Shown here piece after piece: positions 53,114-62,136 of a DNA stretch of 64,000 nt. Source of the stretch: CBDHFN01 sp965262605 (GTDB taxonomy: Bacteria > Pseudomonadota > Alphaproteobacteria > JASGCL01); NCBI GenBank assembly GCA_965262605.1, contig CBDHFN010000003.1:1302001-1366000 (forward strand). Direction: 5' to 3'. The translations under genes and the position numbers were made by a program. The first letter of the stretch is position 1. Every line of letters begins with the position of its first letter. The notes beneath the pieces are model-generated. The model saw only the letters and a list, made by a program, of their open reading frames with translations. It was not told the origin of the DNA and did not search any database.

Positions 53114-53896
53114 TCATTCGCCACGCCATACTGGTTTGCGTTTTTCGCTAAATGCTTTTGTGCCTTCAAGCATATCTTGGGAGCGGTTGCATTTAATTGC
53201 CGCGGGTAATCTGCCATCACGCGTGGCAAGAAAAGCATCGTGCGCCGTCATATTAATGGTTTCACGCACGCATTCTTTAATGGCTTGGAATACTAATGGC
53301 GGACCTGATGCTAAAAGCTGGGCAAGTTCGCGCGTGCTATCCATTAAATTTGCCAAAGGCACGACATCGCGCACTAAACCCCATTTATGCGCCTCATGCG
53401 CATCCATCCACCTGCCAGTTAGCAACATATCCATCGCAACATTATATGGCAATCTTTGGGTTAATTTTATGGACCCTGCATCTGGAAAAACGCCAACATT
53501 TATTTCGGGCAAAGCAAATTTCGCATGGTCAGCGGCGATAATTAAATCACAAGCAAGGGCTAATTCAAACCCACCACCACACGCAATACCATTTACCGCA
53601 CAAATTACGGGTTTATTTAAATTTGGTAATTCTTGAAGTCCGCCAAAACCGCCTATGCCATAATCGCCATCTGGTGCTTCGCCATCAGCGGCGTTTTTTA
53701 AATCCCAGCCCGGGCTAAAAAATTTTTCGCCTTGACCTGTGATTATCACAACTTTCATTGTTTTATCATTGCAAAAATCTTGCATTATTTTGCCGATTTC
53801 TTTGCTTAATGGCACAGTGATAGTATTAGCCTTGCCTCGCGCTAAGGTTAATTCTAAAATTCCATTATATTTTTGCACTTTAATATCTTCAATCAT
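53114..53896 (-). CDS. Enoyl-CoA hydratase/isomerase family, CaiD (carnitinyl-CoA dehydratase)-like
   Basis: A 260-residue crotonase-fold enzyme. The oxyanion-hole and active-site segments are GEKFFSPGWDLKNAADGEAPDGDYG, NKPVICAVNGIACGGGFELALACDLIIA and ALPEINVGVFPDAGSIKLTQRLP. The FFS-GWDLK-AA-GEAPD-D-G-GGF-GL stretch and the C-terminal AFSEKRKPVWRGE closely follow E. coli CaiD. No other carnitine genes (caiA, caiB, caiC) are present, so a different acyl-CoA dehydratase or hydratase role remains possible. Monocistronic by position. Confidence 0.75.
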   Translation of the reverse strand: MIEDIKVQKYNGILELTLARGKANTITVPLSKEIGKIMQDFCNDKTMKVVIITGQGEKFFSPGWDLKNAADGEAPDGDYGIGGFGGLQELPNLNKPVICAVNGIACGGGFELALACDLIIAADHAKFALPEINVGVFPDAGSIKLTQRLPYNVAMDMLLTGRWMDAHEAHKWGLVRDVVPLANLMDSTRELAQLLASGPPLVFQAIKECVRETINMTAHDAFLATRDGRLPAAIKCNRSQDMLEGTKAFSEKRKPVWRGE

Positions 53897-53941
53897 CAGT
53901 ATAAAATATCATATTCTAAATTTTAAGCAAGCAAAAAAACA

Positions 53942-53970
53942 TTGACTTCATGGATAATATATCTTATTCT
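53942..53970 (+). promoter_or_regulatory. Sigma70-like promoter of the ABC ATPase gene
   Basis: TTGACT (53942-53947) and TATTCT (53965-53970) are separated by exactly 17 bp, 20-30 bp upstream of the ATG at 53997, with a GGGGGG-rich ribosome binding site between. Confidence 0.55.
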
Positions 53971-53996
53971 TAGTTAATTATTGGGGGGCCTTATTA

Positions 53997-54758
53997 ATGA
54001 AACAATTGGAAACTTTTGATATTCGGGTGCGTTTTGGCGAACTTGAAGTGCTAAAAAATATCTCTATTTCCGCGAATAAAGGCGATGTATTATCACTTAT
54101 TGGCGCATCTGGTTCGGGAAAATCCACTTTTTTACGCACGATAAATTTATTAGAAAACCCCAGCCATGGACGCATAATTATCATGGGTGAAGAACTTAAA
54201 TTAGTGCAAAAACAAGGCAAGCTTCATGCCCAAAATAATGCGCAACTTACGAAAATGCGCGCAAAATTAGGCTTTGTTTTTCAGCAATTTAATCTTTGGT
54301 CGCATTTAACAGTGATGGAAAATTTGATTGAAGCCCCAATTTCAGTGCTTAATATCCCCAAAAAACAAGCCATGGAAAAAGCCCTGCATTATTTAAATAA
54401 AGTTAACTTATATAACCGCGAAAATTATTACCCCGTGCAATTATCGGGCGGACAACAACAAAGAGTCGCGATTGCCCGTGCATTGATGATGGAGCCAGAA
54501 GTTATGTTATTTGATGAACCAACTTCGGCACTTGACCCCGAATTAGTCGGCGAGGTATTAAGCGTGATTCAAAATCTTGCCGAAGAGGGCAGAACCATGC
54601 TGTTAGTCACCCATGAGATGAGCTTTGCGCGTGAAGTTTCCAGTAAAGTTATTTTTTTAGCATCGGGATTAATTGCCGAAGAAGGCAAGCCAGAAGATAT
54701 TTTCTTGCGCCCACAACATCCCGCTTTGCAAAGCTTTCTGTCCAAAGTTAAGAAATAA
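53997..54758 (+). CDS. Polar amino acid ABC transporter ATP-binding protein (HisP/GlnQ type), orphan
   Basis: A 253-residue ABC ATPase: Walker A GASGSGKSTFLRTINLLE, Q-loop FVFQQFNLWSHLTVMENLIEAP, signature LSGGQQQRVAIARAL, Walker B VMLFDEPTSALDPELV and switch His in LLVTHEMSFAREVS. The LRTINLLE, HMTVxEN-type and THEM-FA features are those of the polar-amino-acid uptake family. Permease and binding-protein genes are not adjacent. This is unusual for the family and implies a split locus or loss. The next gene encodes an unrelated enzyme. Confidence 0.88.
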   Translation: MKQLETFDIRVRFGELEVLKNISISANKGDVLSLIGASGSGKSTFLRTINLLENPSHGRIIIMGEELKLVQKQGKLHAQNNAQLTKMRAKLGFVFQQFNLWSHLTVMENLIEAPISVLNIPKKQAMEKALHYLNKVNLYNRENYYPVQLSGGQQQRVAIARALMMEPEVMLFDEPTSALDPELVGEVLSVIQNLAEEGRTMLLVTHEMSFAREVSSKVIFLASGLIAEEGKPEDIFLRPQHPALQSFLSKVKK

Positions 54759-54817
54759 ATTTCAAATTAATTTGCTATTTTATAAATTATGGGTATAATT
54801 AATTTGAGGAATAAAAT

Positions 54818-55411
54818 ATGGTTAAAATTAATAAAGTTTATACAAAAACAGGGGATAAGGGTGAAACGGGGCTTGGCGATGGGTCAAGACGCAAAAAATT
54901 TGATTTACGCGTTGAAACTTATGGCACAATTGACGAAGCCAATAGTTATTTGGGCGTGGTGGCTTGTTATTGCCCAAATCCAGTAAAAGAGCTAATTTTA
55001 TGTATTCAAAATGATTTATTTGATATGGGCGCAGATTTATGTAAGCCGCATTCATCAGAAAAATCACCTTATAAAGACATTCGGATTCACAAAAATCAAG
55101 TTGCGCAATTAGAAGAAGCCATTGACCAATTAAATGAATCATTGCCCCCCTTGACAAGTTTTATTTTGCCCGGCGGTAATATGCTATCGGCAAATTTGCA
55201 TGTTGCCAGATGTATCGTGCGCCGTGCGGAACGGCTGAATGCCGAACTTGCCACGCTGGAAAAAATTAACCCGCAAGTTGGTATTTATTTAAATCGTTTA
55301 TCTGATTTATTATTTGTTTTGGCAAGACAAGCGAATTTTATTAACGCAAATTCACCGCAACCCGAAATTTTATGGGTGCCCAGTAAATTTGAAGATAATA
55401 GCGAAGATTAA
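54818..55411 (+). CDS. Cob(I)yrinic acid a,c-diamide adenosyltransferase (PduO type)
   Basis: A 197-residue ATP:cob(I)alamin adenosyltransferase. The N-terminal ATP-binding motif is YTKTGDKGETGLGDGSRRKK; YGTIDEANSYLG and the C-terminal RCIVRRAERLNAEL...YLNRLSDLLFVLARQAN are the PduO-type signatures. It makes adenosylcobalamin for B12-dependent enzymes; none of those enzymes is in the window. The MscS-like gene begins 4 bp after its stop. Confidence 0.93.
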   Translation: MVKINKVYTKTGDKGETGLGDGSRRKKFDLRVETYGTIDEANSYLGVVACYCPNPVKELILCIQNDLFDMGADLCKPHSSEKSPYKDIRIHKNQVAQLEEAIDQLNESLPPLTSFILPGGNMLSANLHVARCIVRRAERLNAELATLEKINPQVGIYLNRLSDLLFVLARQANFINANSPQPEILWVPSKFEDNSED

Positions 55412-55415
55412 TAAA

Positions 55416-56474
55416 ATGGATTATATTATTGATTTTATTGATTATTTATTGCATTTGCGATATATGCCGATGCTGGAACGATGGGTGCAAAAATATACTG
55501 ATGAATTGCTTTTAATTGGGGCAATAATGGTTATTTCAATTGTTATTTCAATTTATTTAAGTGGGTTAATTCGTCAGCAAATTACAAAAATTTACAAAAA
55601 CTTGAAAATTCCGCATCGCTTGTGGCGGGTAAATCGCGTAAATATTTCCATCGTTATTTTATGGAATTGGGCGATTTTTGTTTTTTCGTTAATGATAAGC
55701 GAAATATATAATGATAAATGGGATAAATCTGTGGGTTTCATTTCGTTGACTATCATATTTTTAATTTTAAAATGGCTATTACCGATAATAAATGCTTGGT
55801 TAATTTTGCATGACAAATGGATTAATAATTCTTTGCAACCTTTTGTGCCAAAAATTTTAAGCTGGGTGCTTTTTTTAATTGCAATTTCCAGTTATTTAGA
55901 TTTATTTGGTGTTAAAGTTATGCCTTTTGTCGCGGGTTTAGGGTTTTTAGGTCTGTCATTATCCTTAGCCGCGCAAGAAATGGTGCGAAATTGGTTGTCG
56001 GGTATTTTAATTATTTCTGAAAAACCTTTTGGTGTTGGCGATGTGATTAAAGTTGAAGATGTTGCGCATGGGCGGGTTGAAAATATTGGGTTTCGCACCA
56101 CGCGCATCACCCGCGTGGATAGTCAATGGGCGGTTGTGCCGAATAGTTTATTATTATCCAAGCCGATGATTAACGAAAGCCGCATGATGCGCCGTGAGAT
56201 AGCATATATTTTTATGATTGATGCAAATACTTCCATAAAGAAAATTCAAAAATTGCGCGATAAGATTCATGAAGTTATTGCGCAAAATGCCGATATTCAC
56301 CCCGATAACCAAAAAATTTATTTGGGGAATATTACCAAAGGTATTGAATTGAAAATACAAGTTTTTAGTAATTCGTCCGATTGGAAAATTTGGAATGAAG
56401 TTAATTTTAAGCTTGGATTGGATTTAATCGCGATATTTCATGAATTAAAAATTAATTTTTCACCACTTGAATGA
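55416..56474 (+). CDS. MscS-family mechanosensitive ion channel
   Basis: From the ATG at 55416 (MDYIIDFIDYLLHL) the protein has 352 residues with about five hydrophobic helices. The pore-lining helix and following beta domain are seen in PFVAGLGFLGLSLSLAAQEMVRNWLSGILIISEKPFGVGDVIKV and GRVENIGFRTTRITRVDSQWAVVPNS, the classic MscS pattern. It relieves turgor at hypo-osmotic shock. It is close behind the adenosyltransferase gene and probably co-transcribed; purD follows by 9 bp. Confidence 0.9.
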   Translation: MDYIIDFIDYLLHLRYMPMLERWVQKYTDELLLIGAIMVISIVISIYLSGLIRQQITKIYKNLKIPHRLWRVNRVNISIVILWNWAIFVFSLMISEIYNDKWDKSVGFISLTIIFLILKWLLPIINAWLILHDKWINNSLQPFVPKILSWVLFLIAISSYLDLFGVKVMPFVAGLGFLGLSLSLAAQEMVRNWLSGILIISEKPFGVGDVIKVEDVAHGRVENIGFRTTRITRVDSQWAVVPNSLLLSKPMINESRMMRREIAYIFMIDANTSIKKIQKLRDKIHEVIAQNADIHPDNQKIYLGNITKGIELKIQVFSNSSDWKIWNEVNFKLGLDLIAIFHELKINFSPLE

Positions 56475-56483
56475 ATAAAAAAT

Positions 56484-57749
56484 ATGAATATTTTAATTAT
56501 TGGGCAAGGCGCCCGCGAACATGCTATATGCTTAAAAATTGCGCAATCGCCTTTTTGCGATGAAATTTATTGCGCTCCCGGCAGTGATGCCATCGCCAAA
56601 ATTGCTAAAATAGTGCCGATTGCCGTCCATGAAGTGGCAAAATTGGCGCAATTTGCCCTTGAAAATAATATTAATTGCGTGATTCCTTGCCCCGAAGTGC
56701 CTTTTGGTTTGGGGATTTATGATGAATGCCAAAAATTGGGCGTGCGATGCTTGGGTCCTTCGCAATCGGCGGCAATTTTGGAAACTTCCAAAATACGCAT
56801 GAAAGAAATTGCACAAAAATATCAAATTCCCACTGCGAAATTTGCTAAATTTTCCAATGTTGCTAAGGCTTTGGCGTATATTGAATCGCATGACTTGCCC
56901 ATAGTGATTAAAACCGATGGTTTGGCGGCGGGCAAGGGCGTGATAATTGCGCAAAATATTAACGAAGCCCAAGAAGCCATTACCAGCATGATGATTGATA
57001 AAAAATTCGGCGAACAAGGCGCAAATATTGTTATTGAGGAATTTATGCAGGGGCAAGAATTATCATATTTTGTGCTTTGTGATGGCAAGAATTTTGTTTT
57101 TATGGGCGCAGCCCAAGACCATAAACGCATTAATGATGGCGATGAAGGTGAAAATACGGGGGGCATGGGCGCATATTCGCCCGTGCCTTTTTTGGATATT
57201 GCGCTTGATAAAAAAATTCAAGATAAAATTGTGCGCCCTTTGGTTGATGGCATGGCGCAAGAATCAATGGCTTACATGGGAATTTTATTTTTTGGCTTAA
57301 TGGTTGATAAGGGCGAACCAAAATTAATTGAAATTAATATCCGCATGGGCGACCCTGAATGCCAAACGATTTTGCCCATGATGCATTCGGATTTATTAGT
57401 GGGGATTCAAGCGGCAATTGACGGGGTTTGTGATTTTTTTCAATTCCAATTTAAAAATACTCATAGTATTTGCGTTGTCATCGCGGGTAAATTCTATCCG
57501 CAAAGCCCAATTACAGGGCAAGAAATTATTCTGCCCCAAGAAATTCCACAAAATATTCATGTATTTCATGCAGGCACCAAGATTCGTGAAAATAAAATTA
57601 TCGCCAATGGGGGCAGGGTGCTTAGCATTATTGCCACAGGAGATAGCTTGCACGAAGCCCAAGATTCGGCATATCAATTTATCAAGCGAATAAATTTTCC
57701 TGATAGTCATTACCGAAAGGATATAGGATGGCGGGCTTTGAAGAATTAA
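56484..57749 (+). CDS. purD: Phosphoribosylamine--glycine ligase
   Basis: ATP-grasp enzyme of purine synthesis (GAR synthetase), 421 residues. Motifs: ILIIGQGAREHAICLKI at the N-terminus, VIPCPEVPFGLGIYD, KTDGLAAGKGVIIA (ATP-grasp lid), IVIEEFMQGQELSYF, GGMGAYSPVPF and EINIRMGDPECQTILP with the Mg ligands. Full length. The next small gene begins 22 bp before its stop in another frame. Confidence 0.96.
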   Translation: MNILIIGQGAREHAICLKIAQSPFCDEIYCAPGSDAIAKIAKIVPIAVHEVAKLAQFALENNINCVIPCPEVPFGLGIYDECQKLGVRCLGPSQSAAILETSKIRMKEIAQKYQIPTAKFAKFSNVAKALAYIESHDLPIVIKTDGLAAGKGVIIAQNINEAQEAITSMMIDKKFGEQGANIVIEEFMQGQELSYFVLCDGKNFVFMGAAQDHKRINDGDEGENTGGMGAYSPVPFLDIALDKKIQDKIVRPLVDGMAQESMAYMGILFFGLMVDKGEPKLIEINIRMGDPECQTILPMMHSDLLVGIQAAIDGVCDFFQFQFKNTHSICVVIAGKFYPQSPITGQEIILPQEIPQNIHVFHAGTKIRENKIIANGGRVLSIIATGDSLHEAQDSAYQFIKRINFPDSHYRKDIGWRALKN

Positions 57750-57952
57750 AAGAAATATGGGCAAGTTTGGAATTATTGGGCGAACCTCTTATTATTTGGT
57801 CAATTTTTAGTTTTTTTGCTTTGTTTATTTTATGGCGTTTTGGCAAAAAAATTCAATTTGGCAATCGGCATAGCGCGAAAATTTTAATTATTATTTGCCC
57901 GATAATAATTTTTTTATGGTTGATTTATGCGCTGATTCATGCGCTTATTTAA
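57728..57952 (+). CDS. Hypothetical small membrane protein, 74 residues
   Basis: The ATG at 57728 lies inside the end of purD, with GAAAGGAT upstream. The product has two hydrophobic helices (LIIWSIFSFFALFILWRF and ILIIICPIIIFLWLIYALIHALI) joined by a short basic loop (GKKIQFGNRHSAK). No family is recognised. Coding is supported by the ribosome binding site, tight spacing to purD and pgpA (9 bp), and the plausible two-helix topology. It could support pgpA, but that is speculation. Confidence 0.55.
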   Translation: MAGFEELKEIWASLELLGEPLIIWSIFSFFALFILWRFGKKIQFGNRHSAKILIIICPIIIFLWLIYALIHALI

Positions 57953-57961
57953 GGGGGGTTT

Positions 57962-58429
57962 ATGAATAGTAATTTATTTAAATTCGCGGAAAAAATCGCA
58001 ACCTTATATGGTTTGGGTTACCGAAGTAAAATGCCCGGCACCTTAGGGGCAATCGCAACACTGCCCGTTGCTTTTGTCATTAATTATTATGGCGGCTATG
58101 GTTATTTAATATTTTTTACCTTGGCAATTTTTTTATTGGGCATTTGGGCGGCGGATATTATTATCACCACAAAAAAATCCGAAGACGATCCCGCAATTAT
58201 TATTGACGAAGTCGCGGGTCAATCGTTGCTTTTATGGTTTGCCCCGCTTAGCTTGTCTGGTTATATTTTCGCGCTGATATTATTTCGGATTTTTGACATT
58301 TTTAAACCATTTCCGATTAATTGGTTTGACGCGAATATAAAAGGCGGTAAGGGCTGTATGCTGGACGATATAGTCGCCGCAATTATTGCATGTCCCATCA
58401 TGATTTTATGGCGGTTATACGGATTTTAA
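57962..58429 (+). CDS. pgpA: Phosphatidylglycerophosphatase A
   Basis: A 155-residue integral membrane phosphatase that makes phosphatidylglycerol. The PgpA pattern is complete: YGLGYRSKMPGTLGAIATLP near residues 15-34, IIIDEVAGQSLLLWF, and FRIFDIFKPFPINWFD followed by GKGCMLDDIVAAI. GGGGGG upstream of the ATG is the ribosome binding site. Its last 15 bp overlap the convergent leuA stop (58415-58429). Confidence 0.93.
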   Translation: MNSNLFKFAEKIATLYGLGYRSKMPGTLGAIATLPVAFVINYYGGYGYLIFFTLAIFLLGIWAADIIITTKKSEDDPAIIIDEVAGQSLLLWFAPLSLSGYIFALILFRIFDIFKPFPINWFDANIKGGKGCMLDDIVAAIIACPIMILWRLYGF

Positions 58430-60082
58430 CAATCGGTTATACGCCGAAGTTAAAGCTAGTAGCGAAGCAACTTCGGTATTTCGGGCGCGCCCAACCCCAT
58501 GCAACGCCGTATTACCTGATTTTATTTCTAAATAAGCAATGGCTTCGGCTTCGGATCCTTGCCCTATGGCATGTTCATTATAATCCAAAACATTGGCATT
58601 TAATTTTAAATATTGATTAACCCCATGCACAAACGCATCAATCGCGCCTGTGCCTTTGCCTGTAATTTCAATATTTTTGCCTTGATATTTCATATCAAAA
58701 ATTGTGTGAATATCGCCATTTTGTTGCATTTGCGAGCGATGAATAATAAATTCCAAAGGCGCGATATTATTAACAAATTCTTGGCTAAATTCATGATAAA
58801 TTTCCGAAGCCTTAATTTCTCGTTCTTGGTCATCGGCGAATTTTTGAATCAGCGATGAAAATTCAATTTGCAAGCGTCTTGGCAAGCGAATTCCATAATC
58901 GGATTCTAAGATAAAGGCAACCCCGCCTTTGCCTGATTGCGAATTTATTCTAATCACCGCATCATAACTTGCGCCGACATCTTTGGGGTCAATGGGTAAA
59001 TATGGCACCGCCCAAACATCAGAATTGCTGCTTTGCATGGCGTTTAAGCCCTTTTTAATCGCGTCTTGGTGCGAACCTGAAAATGCTGTAAAGACTAACA
59101 TACCCGCGTAAGGATGGCGTTCGGGCACGGCTAATTGATTGCAATATTCGGCAACTTGGACTAATTCACGCATATTGGAAAAATCTATATTCGCATCCAC
59201 GCCTTGCGATACCATATTCATGCCCAAGGTAACTAAATCAACATTGCCCGTGCGCTCACCATTACCAAATAAAGTGCCTTCAATCCTGTCTGCGCCTGCC
59301 ATCAAGCCAAATTCTGCGGCTGCCACCCCCGTGCCACGATCATTATGCGGGTGAAGGCTAAGGATAATGCAATCACGATTTTTGAAATTGCGGTGCATCC
59401 ATTCAATTTGGTCGGCGTAATGGTTGGGGGTTGCGACTTCCACCGTCGCGGGCAGGTTGAAAATTATGGGGTTTTGCTTGGTTGGTTTGATAATATCCAT
59501 AACCGCATGGCAAACTTCCAAGGAATAATCAAGCTCAGTTTGCGTGAAAGATTCGGGGGAATATTGAAATCGCCATTCGGTTTGCGGGTTCTCATCGGCT
59601 AATTGGCGAATTAACCTTGCGCCCTCGCACGCAATATTTTTTACCTCTTCACGCGACATATTAAACACAACTTGGCGTTGCAAGGTTGAGGTAGAATTAT
59701 AAAAATGCACAATGGCTTTTTTATAACCTTTTAAGGCTTCAAATGTGCGTCTGATTAAATGTTCACGGCATTGGACTAAAACTTGGGGATATACATCATC
59801 AGGCAATAAACTTTCGTCCGTGCAGGCGCGGGCAAAATCAAAATCAGTCTGCGATGCCGAAGGAAAGCCAATTTCAATTTCTTTATAGCCAATTTTTATT
59901 AATGTCGCCAACATGCGTTTTTTGCGTTCCATGCCCATGGGTTCAATCAAGGCTTGATTGCCATCGCGTAAATCCACTGAACACCAAATTGGTGCTTGGG
60001 TAATTCGGTTATTTATCCATTGGCGATTCGCTAAATTCACCGATTCAAATGGTTTATATCGGTGTATGGGCATTTTACTCAT
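58415..60082 (-). CDS. leuA: 2-isopropylmalate synthase (long type)
   Basis: First step of leucine synthesis, 555 residues. The N-terminal TIM barrel shows WCSVDLRDGNQALIEPMG, the metal-binding HPHNDRGTGVAAAE and GADRIEGTLFGNGERTGNVDLVTLG; a C-terminal regulatory domain (about 430-555) follows. N-terminal MPIHRYKPFE and the length fit the LeuA type 2 branch known from Actinobacteria and several Proteobacteria rather than the E. coli type. AAGGAAAAA precedes the ATG. Confidence 0.94.
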   Translation of the reverse strand: MSKMPIHRYKPFESVNLANRQWINNRITQAPIWCSVDLRDGNQALIEPMGMERKKRMLATLIKIGYKEIEIGFPSASQTDFDFARACTDESLLPDDVYPQVLVQCREHLIRRTFEALKGYKKAIVHFYNSTSTLQRQVVFNMSREEVKNIACEGARLIRQLADENPQTEWRFQYSPESFTQTELDYSLEVCHAVMDIIKPTKQNPIIFNLPATVEVATPNHYADQIEWMHRNFKNRDCIILSLHPHNDRGTGVAAAEFGLMAGADRIEGTLFGNGERTGNVDLVTLGMNMVSQGVDANIDFSNMRELVQVAEYCNQLAVPERHPYAGMLVFTAFSGSHQDAIKKGLNAMQSSNSDVWAVPYLPIDPKDVGASYDAVIRINSQSGKGGVAFILESDYGIRLPRRLQIEFSSLIQKFADDQEREIKASEIYHEFSQEFVNNIAPLEFIIHRSQMQQNGDIHTIFDMKYQGKNIEITGKGTGAIDAFVHGVNQYLKLNANVLDYNEHAIGQGSEAEAIAYLEIKSGNTALHGVGRARNTEVASLLALTSAYNRLLKSV

Positions 60083-60109
60083 GTTTTTTCCTTAAAAATT
60101 AAGCATTTA

Positions 60110-60139
60110 AATATATAAATTATAATAAATTAAAGTCAA
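60110..60139 (-). promoter_or_regulatory. Candidate sigma70 promoter of leuA
   Basis: Minus-strand TTGACT (60134-60139) and TATATT (60110-60115) are separated by 18 bp, giving a transcript leader of about 20 bases before the ATG at 60082. No leader peptide or T-box-like structure is seen. Confidence 0.45.
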
Positions 60140-60156
60140 TCATAAAATAATAAAAC

Positions 60157-60184
60157 TTGATTTATCAGATTATTTTGTTATATT
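60157..60184 (+). promoter_or_regulatory. Candidate sigma70 promoter of the transaldolase gene
   Basis: TTGATT (60157-60162) and TATATT (60179-60184), 16 bp apart, lie about 30 bp upstream of the ATG at 60213, which has AGGA as ribosome binding site. Confidence 0.5.
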
Positions 60185-60212
60185 TACAATATAAAAAAAC
60201 TTAGGATAAAAA

Positions 60213-60917
60213 ATGGAAATACCCATAAAAATTTTTGCTGATGGCGCGACTCCTGAATTAATTATTAAGCATTGCGATAATGAATTAGTGCATGGTTTTA
60301 CCACGAACCCAAGTCTTTTAAAAGCTTCGGGTGTAAAAAATTACGCCGCATATGCGCAAACTTTGGTGCAATATACCAAACATAAACCGATTAGTTTTGA
60401 AGTTTTAGGCGATGATTACGAAACTATGCGCCGTCAAGCATTAATAATAAAATCTTGGGGGGATAGTGTTTATGTCAAAATTCCCATTATGAACAGCCAT
60501 CGCGAATTTCAAGGTAAATTAATTCAAGAATTAAGTTCCTTGGGTATTAAATTAAATATCACCGCAATTTTTGATGATAGCCAAGTCAAAGAATTAGTGC
60601 CATTTTTAACGCATCATCAACCCGTGATTATTTCGGTTTTTGCTGGCAGAGTTGCTGATGTTATGATTGACCCCATGCCTATGGTGCAAAAATGCCATGA
60701 ATATATCAAAAATATTCCTAATTGTGAGTTATTATGGGCAAGCACCCGTCAAGTTTTTAGCGCAATTGAAGCCGCAAGATGCGGTTGCCAAATAATAACT
60801 ATGCCGTTTGATATGATTGATAAATTGGCGAATCGGGGCGCAAATCCGCTTGATTTATCGCAAAAAGCTGTGCTTGATTTTATAAAAGCCGCCAAAGATG
60901 CGAATTTAACGCTTTAA
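60213..60917 (+). CDS. Transaldolase / fructose-6-phosphate aldolase family protein
   Basis: A 234-residue TIM-barrel aldolase. The N-terminal Asp in KIFADGATPE is followed by HGFTTNPSLLKASG, the Schiff-base Lys in VYVKIPIMNS, LNITAIFDDSQVKEL, SVFAGRVADVMIDPMP and LLWASTRQVFSAIEAARCGCQIITMP. The size is that of the short (type 4/5) transaldolases. It works in the pentose phosphate pathway or a related aldol reaction. The protease gene follows 2 bp later. Confidence 0.85.
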   Translation: MEIPIKIFADGATPELIIKHCDNELVHGFTTNPSLLKASGVKNYAAYAQTLVQYTKHKPISFEVLGDDYETMRRQALIIKSWGDSVYVKIPIMNSHREFQGKLIQELSSLGIKLNITAIFDDSQVKELVPFLTHHQPVIISVFAGRVADVMIDPMPMVQKCHEYIKNIPNCELLWASTRQVFSAIEAARCGCQIITMPFDMIDKLANRGANPLDLSQKAVLDFIKAAKDANLTL

Positions 60918-60919
60918 AT

Positions 60920-61708
60920 ATGAAAATTCGTCATAGCTTGATAATTTGGCTTGGTATCATTATTGGGGTTGCCTTAATTATTCCCGATGTGCGCAACATG
61001 ATGTTCAGTAATTTGTTAGTGCGCAAAGAATACGCCAGCCGAAAGCCCGTTGACCCCTTAATTGAGCCATTTAATGCGGTTGGCAGGCTGGTATCGCATC
61101 ATGGTTTATGCACCGCGACTTTAATTAACCCCCAGATAATTATCACCGCGACGCATTGCGTTATTAAAGATAACGATTTTATTGATGCCGATAAATTGCA
61201 ATTTCAATTGGAACGAGATGGCAAATTTATTCCCATGGCAAATGGCAAAGTTTTATTTGCCAATCGTGAATTTATTGATTTTGGTTTTAATGCGATTGCC
61301 AAAGATTTTGCGTTTCTTTATTTAGACAAACCCGTTGATATTCAAGGCAATTTTCCTGTGCTTGCTTTGTTAAGTCCAGCCAAACAAACGAAAGTTGTGC
61401 AAGCAGGATATGGTCCCGACAAGCACGACAGGTTATTTGCCGATGATTCATGCGTGATGGAGGATTATTCCCAAAATAAATATGGTAAATTAGCCCGCCA
61501 TAATTGCCTTATCGTGCAAGGCGATAGCGGCGGACCCGTTTTTATGAGTAAAAATAACAAATGGATGTTAATTGGTGTTAATACGGCTTTGGTGGGTAAT
61601 AATAATGTTATGCACGCATATGCAATTCCGACCGAGAATTATTTTAATGAGTTAACTAATTTTATGGCAGTAAACCAAAAGGCAAGCAATGAATTATCAT
61701 CTGATTAA
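60920..61708 (+). CDS. Membrane-anchored or secreted trypsin-like serine protease
   Basis: A 262-residue S1-family protein. An N-terminal hydrophobic segment (LIIWLGIIIGVALIIPD, about residues 7-23) is an anchor or signal. The catalytic triad is visible as His in TATHCV, Asp in AKDFAFLYLD and Ser in QGDSGGPVF; Cys residues near 64, 76, 174 and 193 could form two disulfides. Substrate unknown. It is packed between transaldolase and the DUF1489 gene. A link to the nearby peptide precursors is possible but unsupported. Confidence 0.8.
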   Translation: MKIRHSLIIWLGIIIGVALIIPDVRNMMFSNLLVRKEYASRKPVDPLIEPFNAVGRLVSHHGLCTATLINPQIIITATHCVIKDNDFIDADKLQFQLERDGKFIPMANGKVLFANREFIDFGFNAIAKDFAFLYLDKPVDIQGNFPVLALLSPAKQTKVVQAGYGPDKHDRLFADDSCVMEDYSQNKYGKLARHNCLIVQGDSGGPVFMSKNNKWMLIGVNTALVGNNNVMHAYAIPTENYFNELTNFMAVNQKASNELSSD

Positions 61709-62075
61709 ATTATGCGTGGGAGTTGAAAAAATTGAAGAAATTCATGCTTATCAGCAAGAAAAATTGCAAAATTTTGGCTATATTTTTCACCAAACCCGCA
61801 ATTTCCCGCGCCGTGATTGCCAAGGTTCGTCTTTATATTGGGTGGTGAAATCCAAAATCATTGCCCGCCAAGCAATAAAAGAATTGCGCCCGCATTTTAT
61901 TAACGATATTCGGTATTGCTTAATTATTTTAGATTCCCAAATTCATGAAGTCATGCCGACCCCTTGGCGCGCATTTCAAGGTTGGCGATATTTAAGCCCC
62001 GAAATTGCCCCCGCTGACATTCATAGTTCCGCCCAATCTGACGCAAAAATTCTTAAAGATATGGGAGTTTATTAA
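61689..62075 (+). CDS. DUF1489 family protein
   Basis: A 128-residue protein starting NYHLIKLCVGVEKIEEI, with the family motifs RNFPRR, GSSLYWVVKSKIIARQAI, CLIILDSQIHEVMPTPWRAFQGWRYL and a final PADIHS. DUF1489 is an Alphaproteobacteria-centred family of unknown function. Its start overlaps the end of the protease gene by 20 bp in another frame. Confidence 0.85.
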   Translation: MNYHLIKLCVGVEKIEEIHAYQQEKLQNFGYIFHQTRNFPRRDCQGSSLYWVVKSKIIARQAIKELRPHFINDIRYCLIILDSQIHEVMPTPWRAFQGWRYLSPEIAPADIHSSAQSDAKILKDMGVY

Positions 62076-62136
62076 AAGGTAATTAGTTTTGAAATTACAA
62101 GTTATAAAAAACTATCGGGGGCTGGTATAATAATGC

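Noticed and set aside
53136..53636. 166-codon plus-strand open frame
   Set aside because: Antisense to the CaiD-like hydratase gene, whose crotonase motifs are clear.
56532..57056. 174-codon minus-strand open frame
   Set aside because: Antisense shadow of purD with no family resemblance.
60157..60168. TTGATTTATCAG as a fourth FNR-type site before the transaldolase gene
   Set aside because: The half-sites are separated by 1-2 bp rather than 4 and the sequence is better explained as a -35 hexamer.
62126..62131. Perfect TATAAT as the -10 of the RiPP operon
   Set aside because: No -35 hexamer lies 15-19 bp upstream; the TTGACA is downstream of it.
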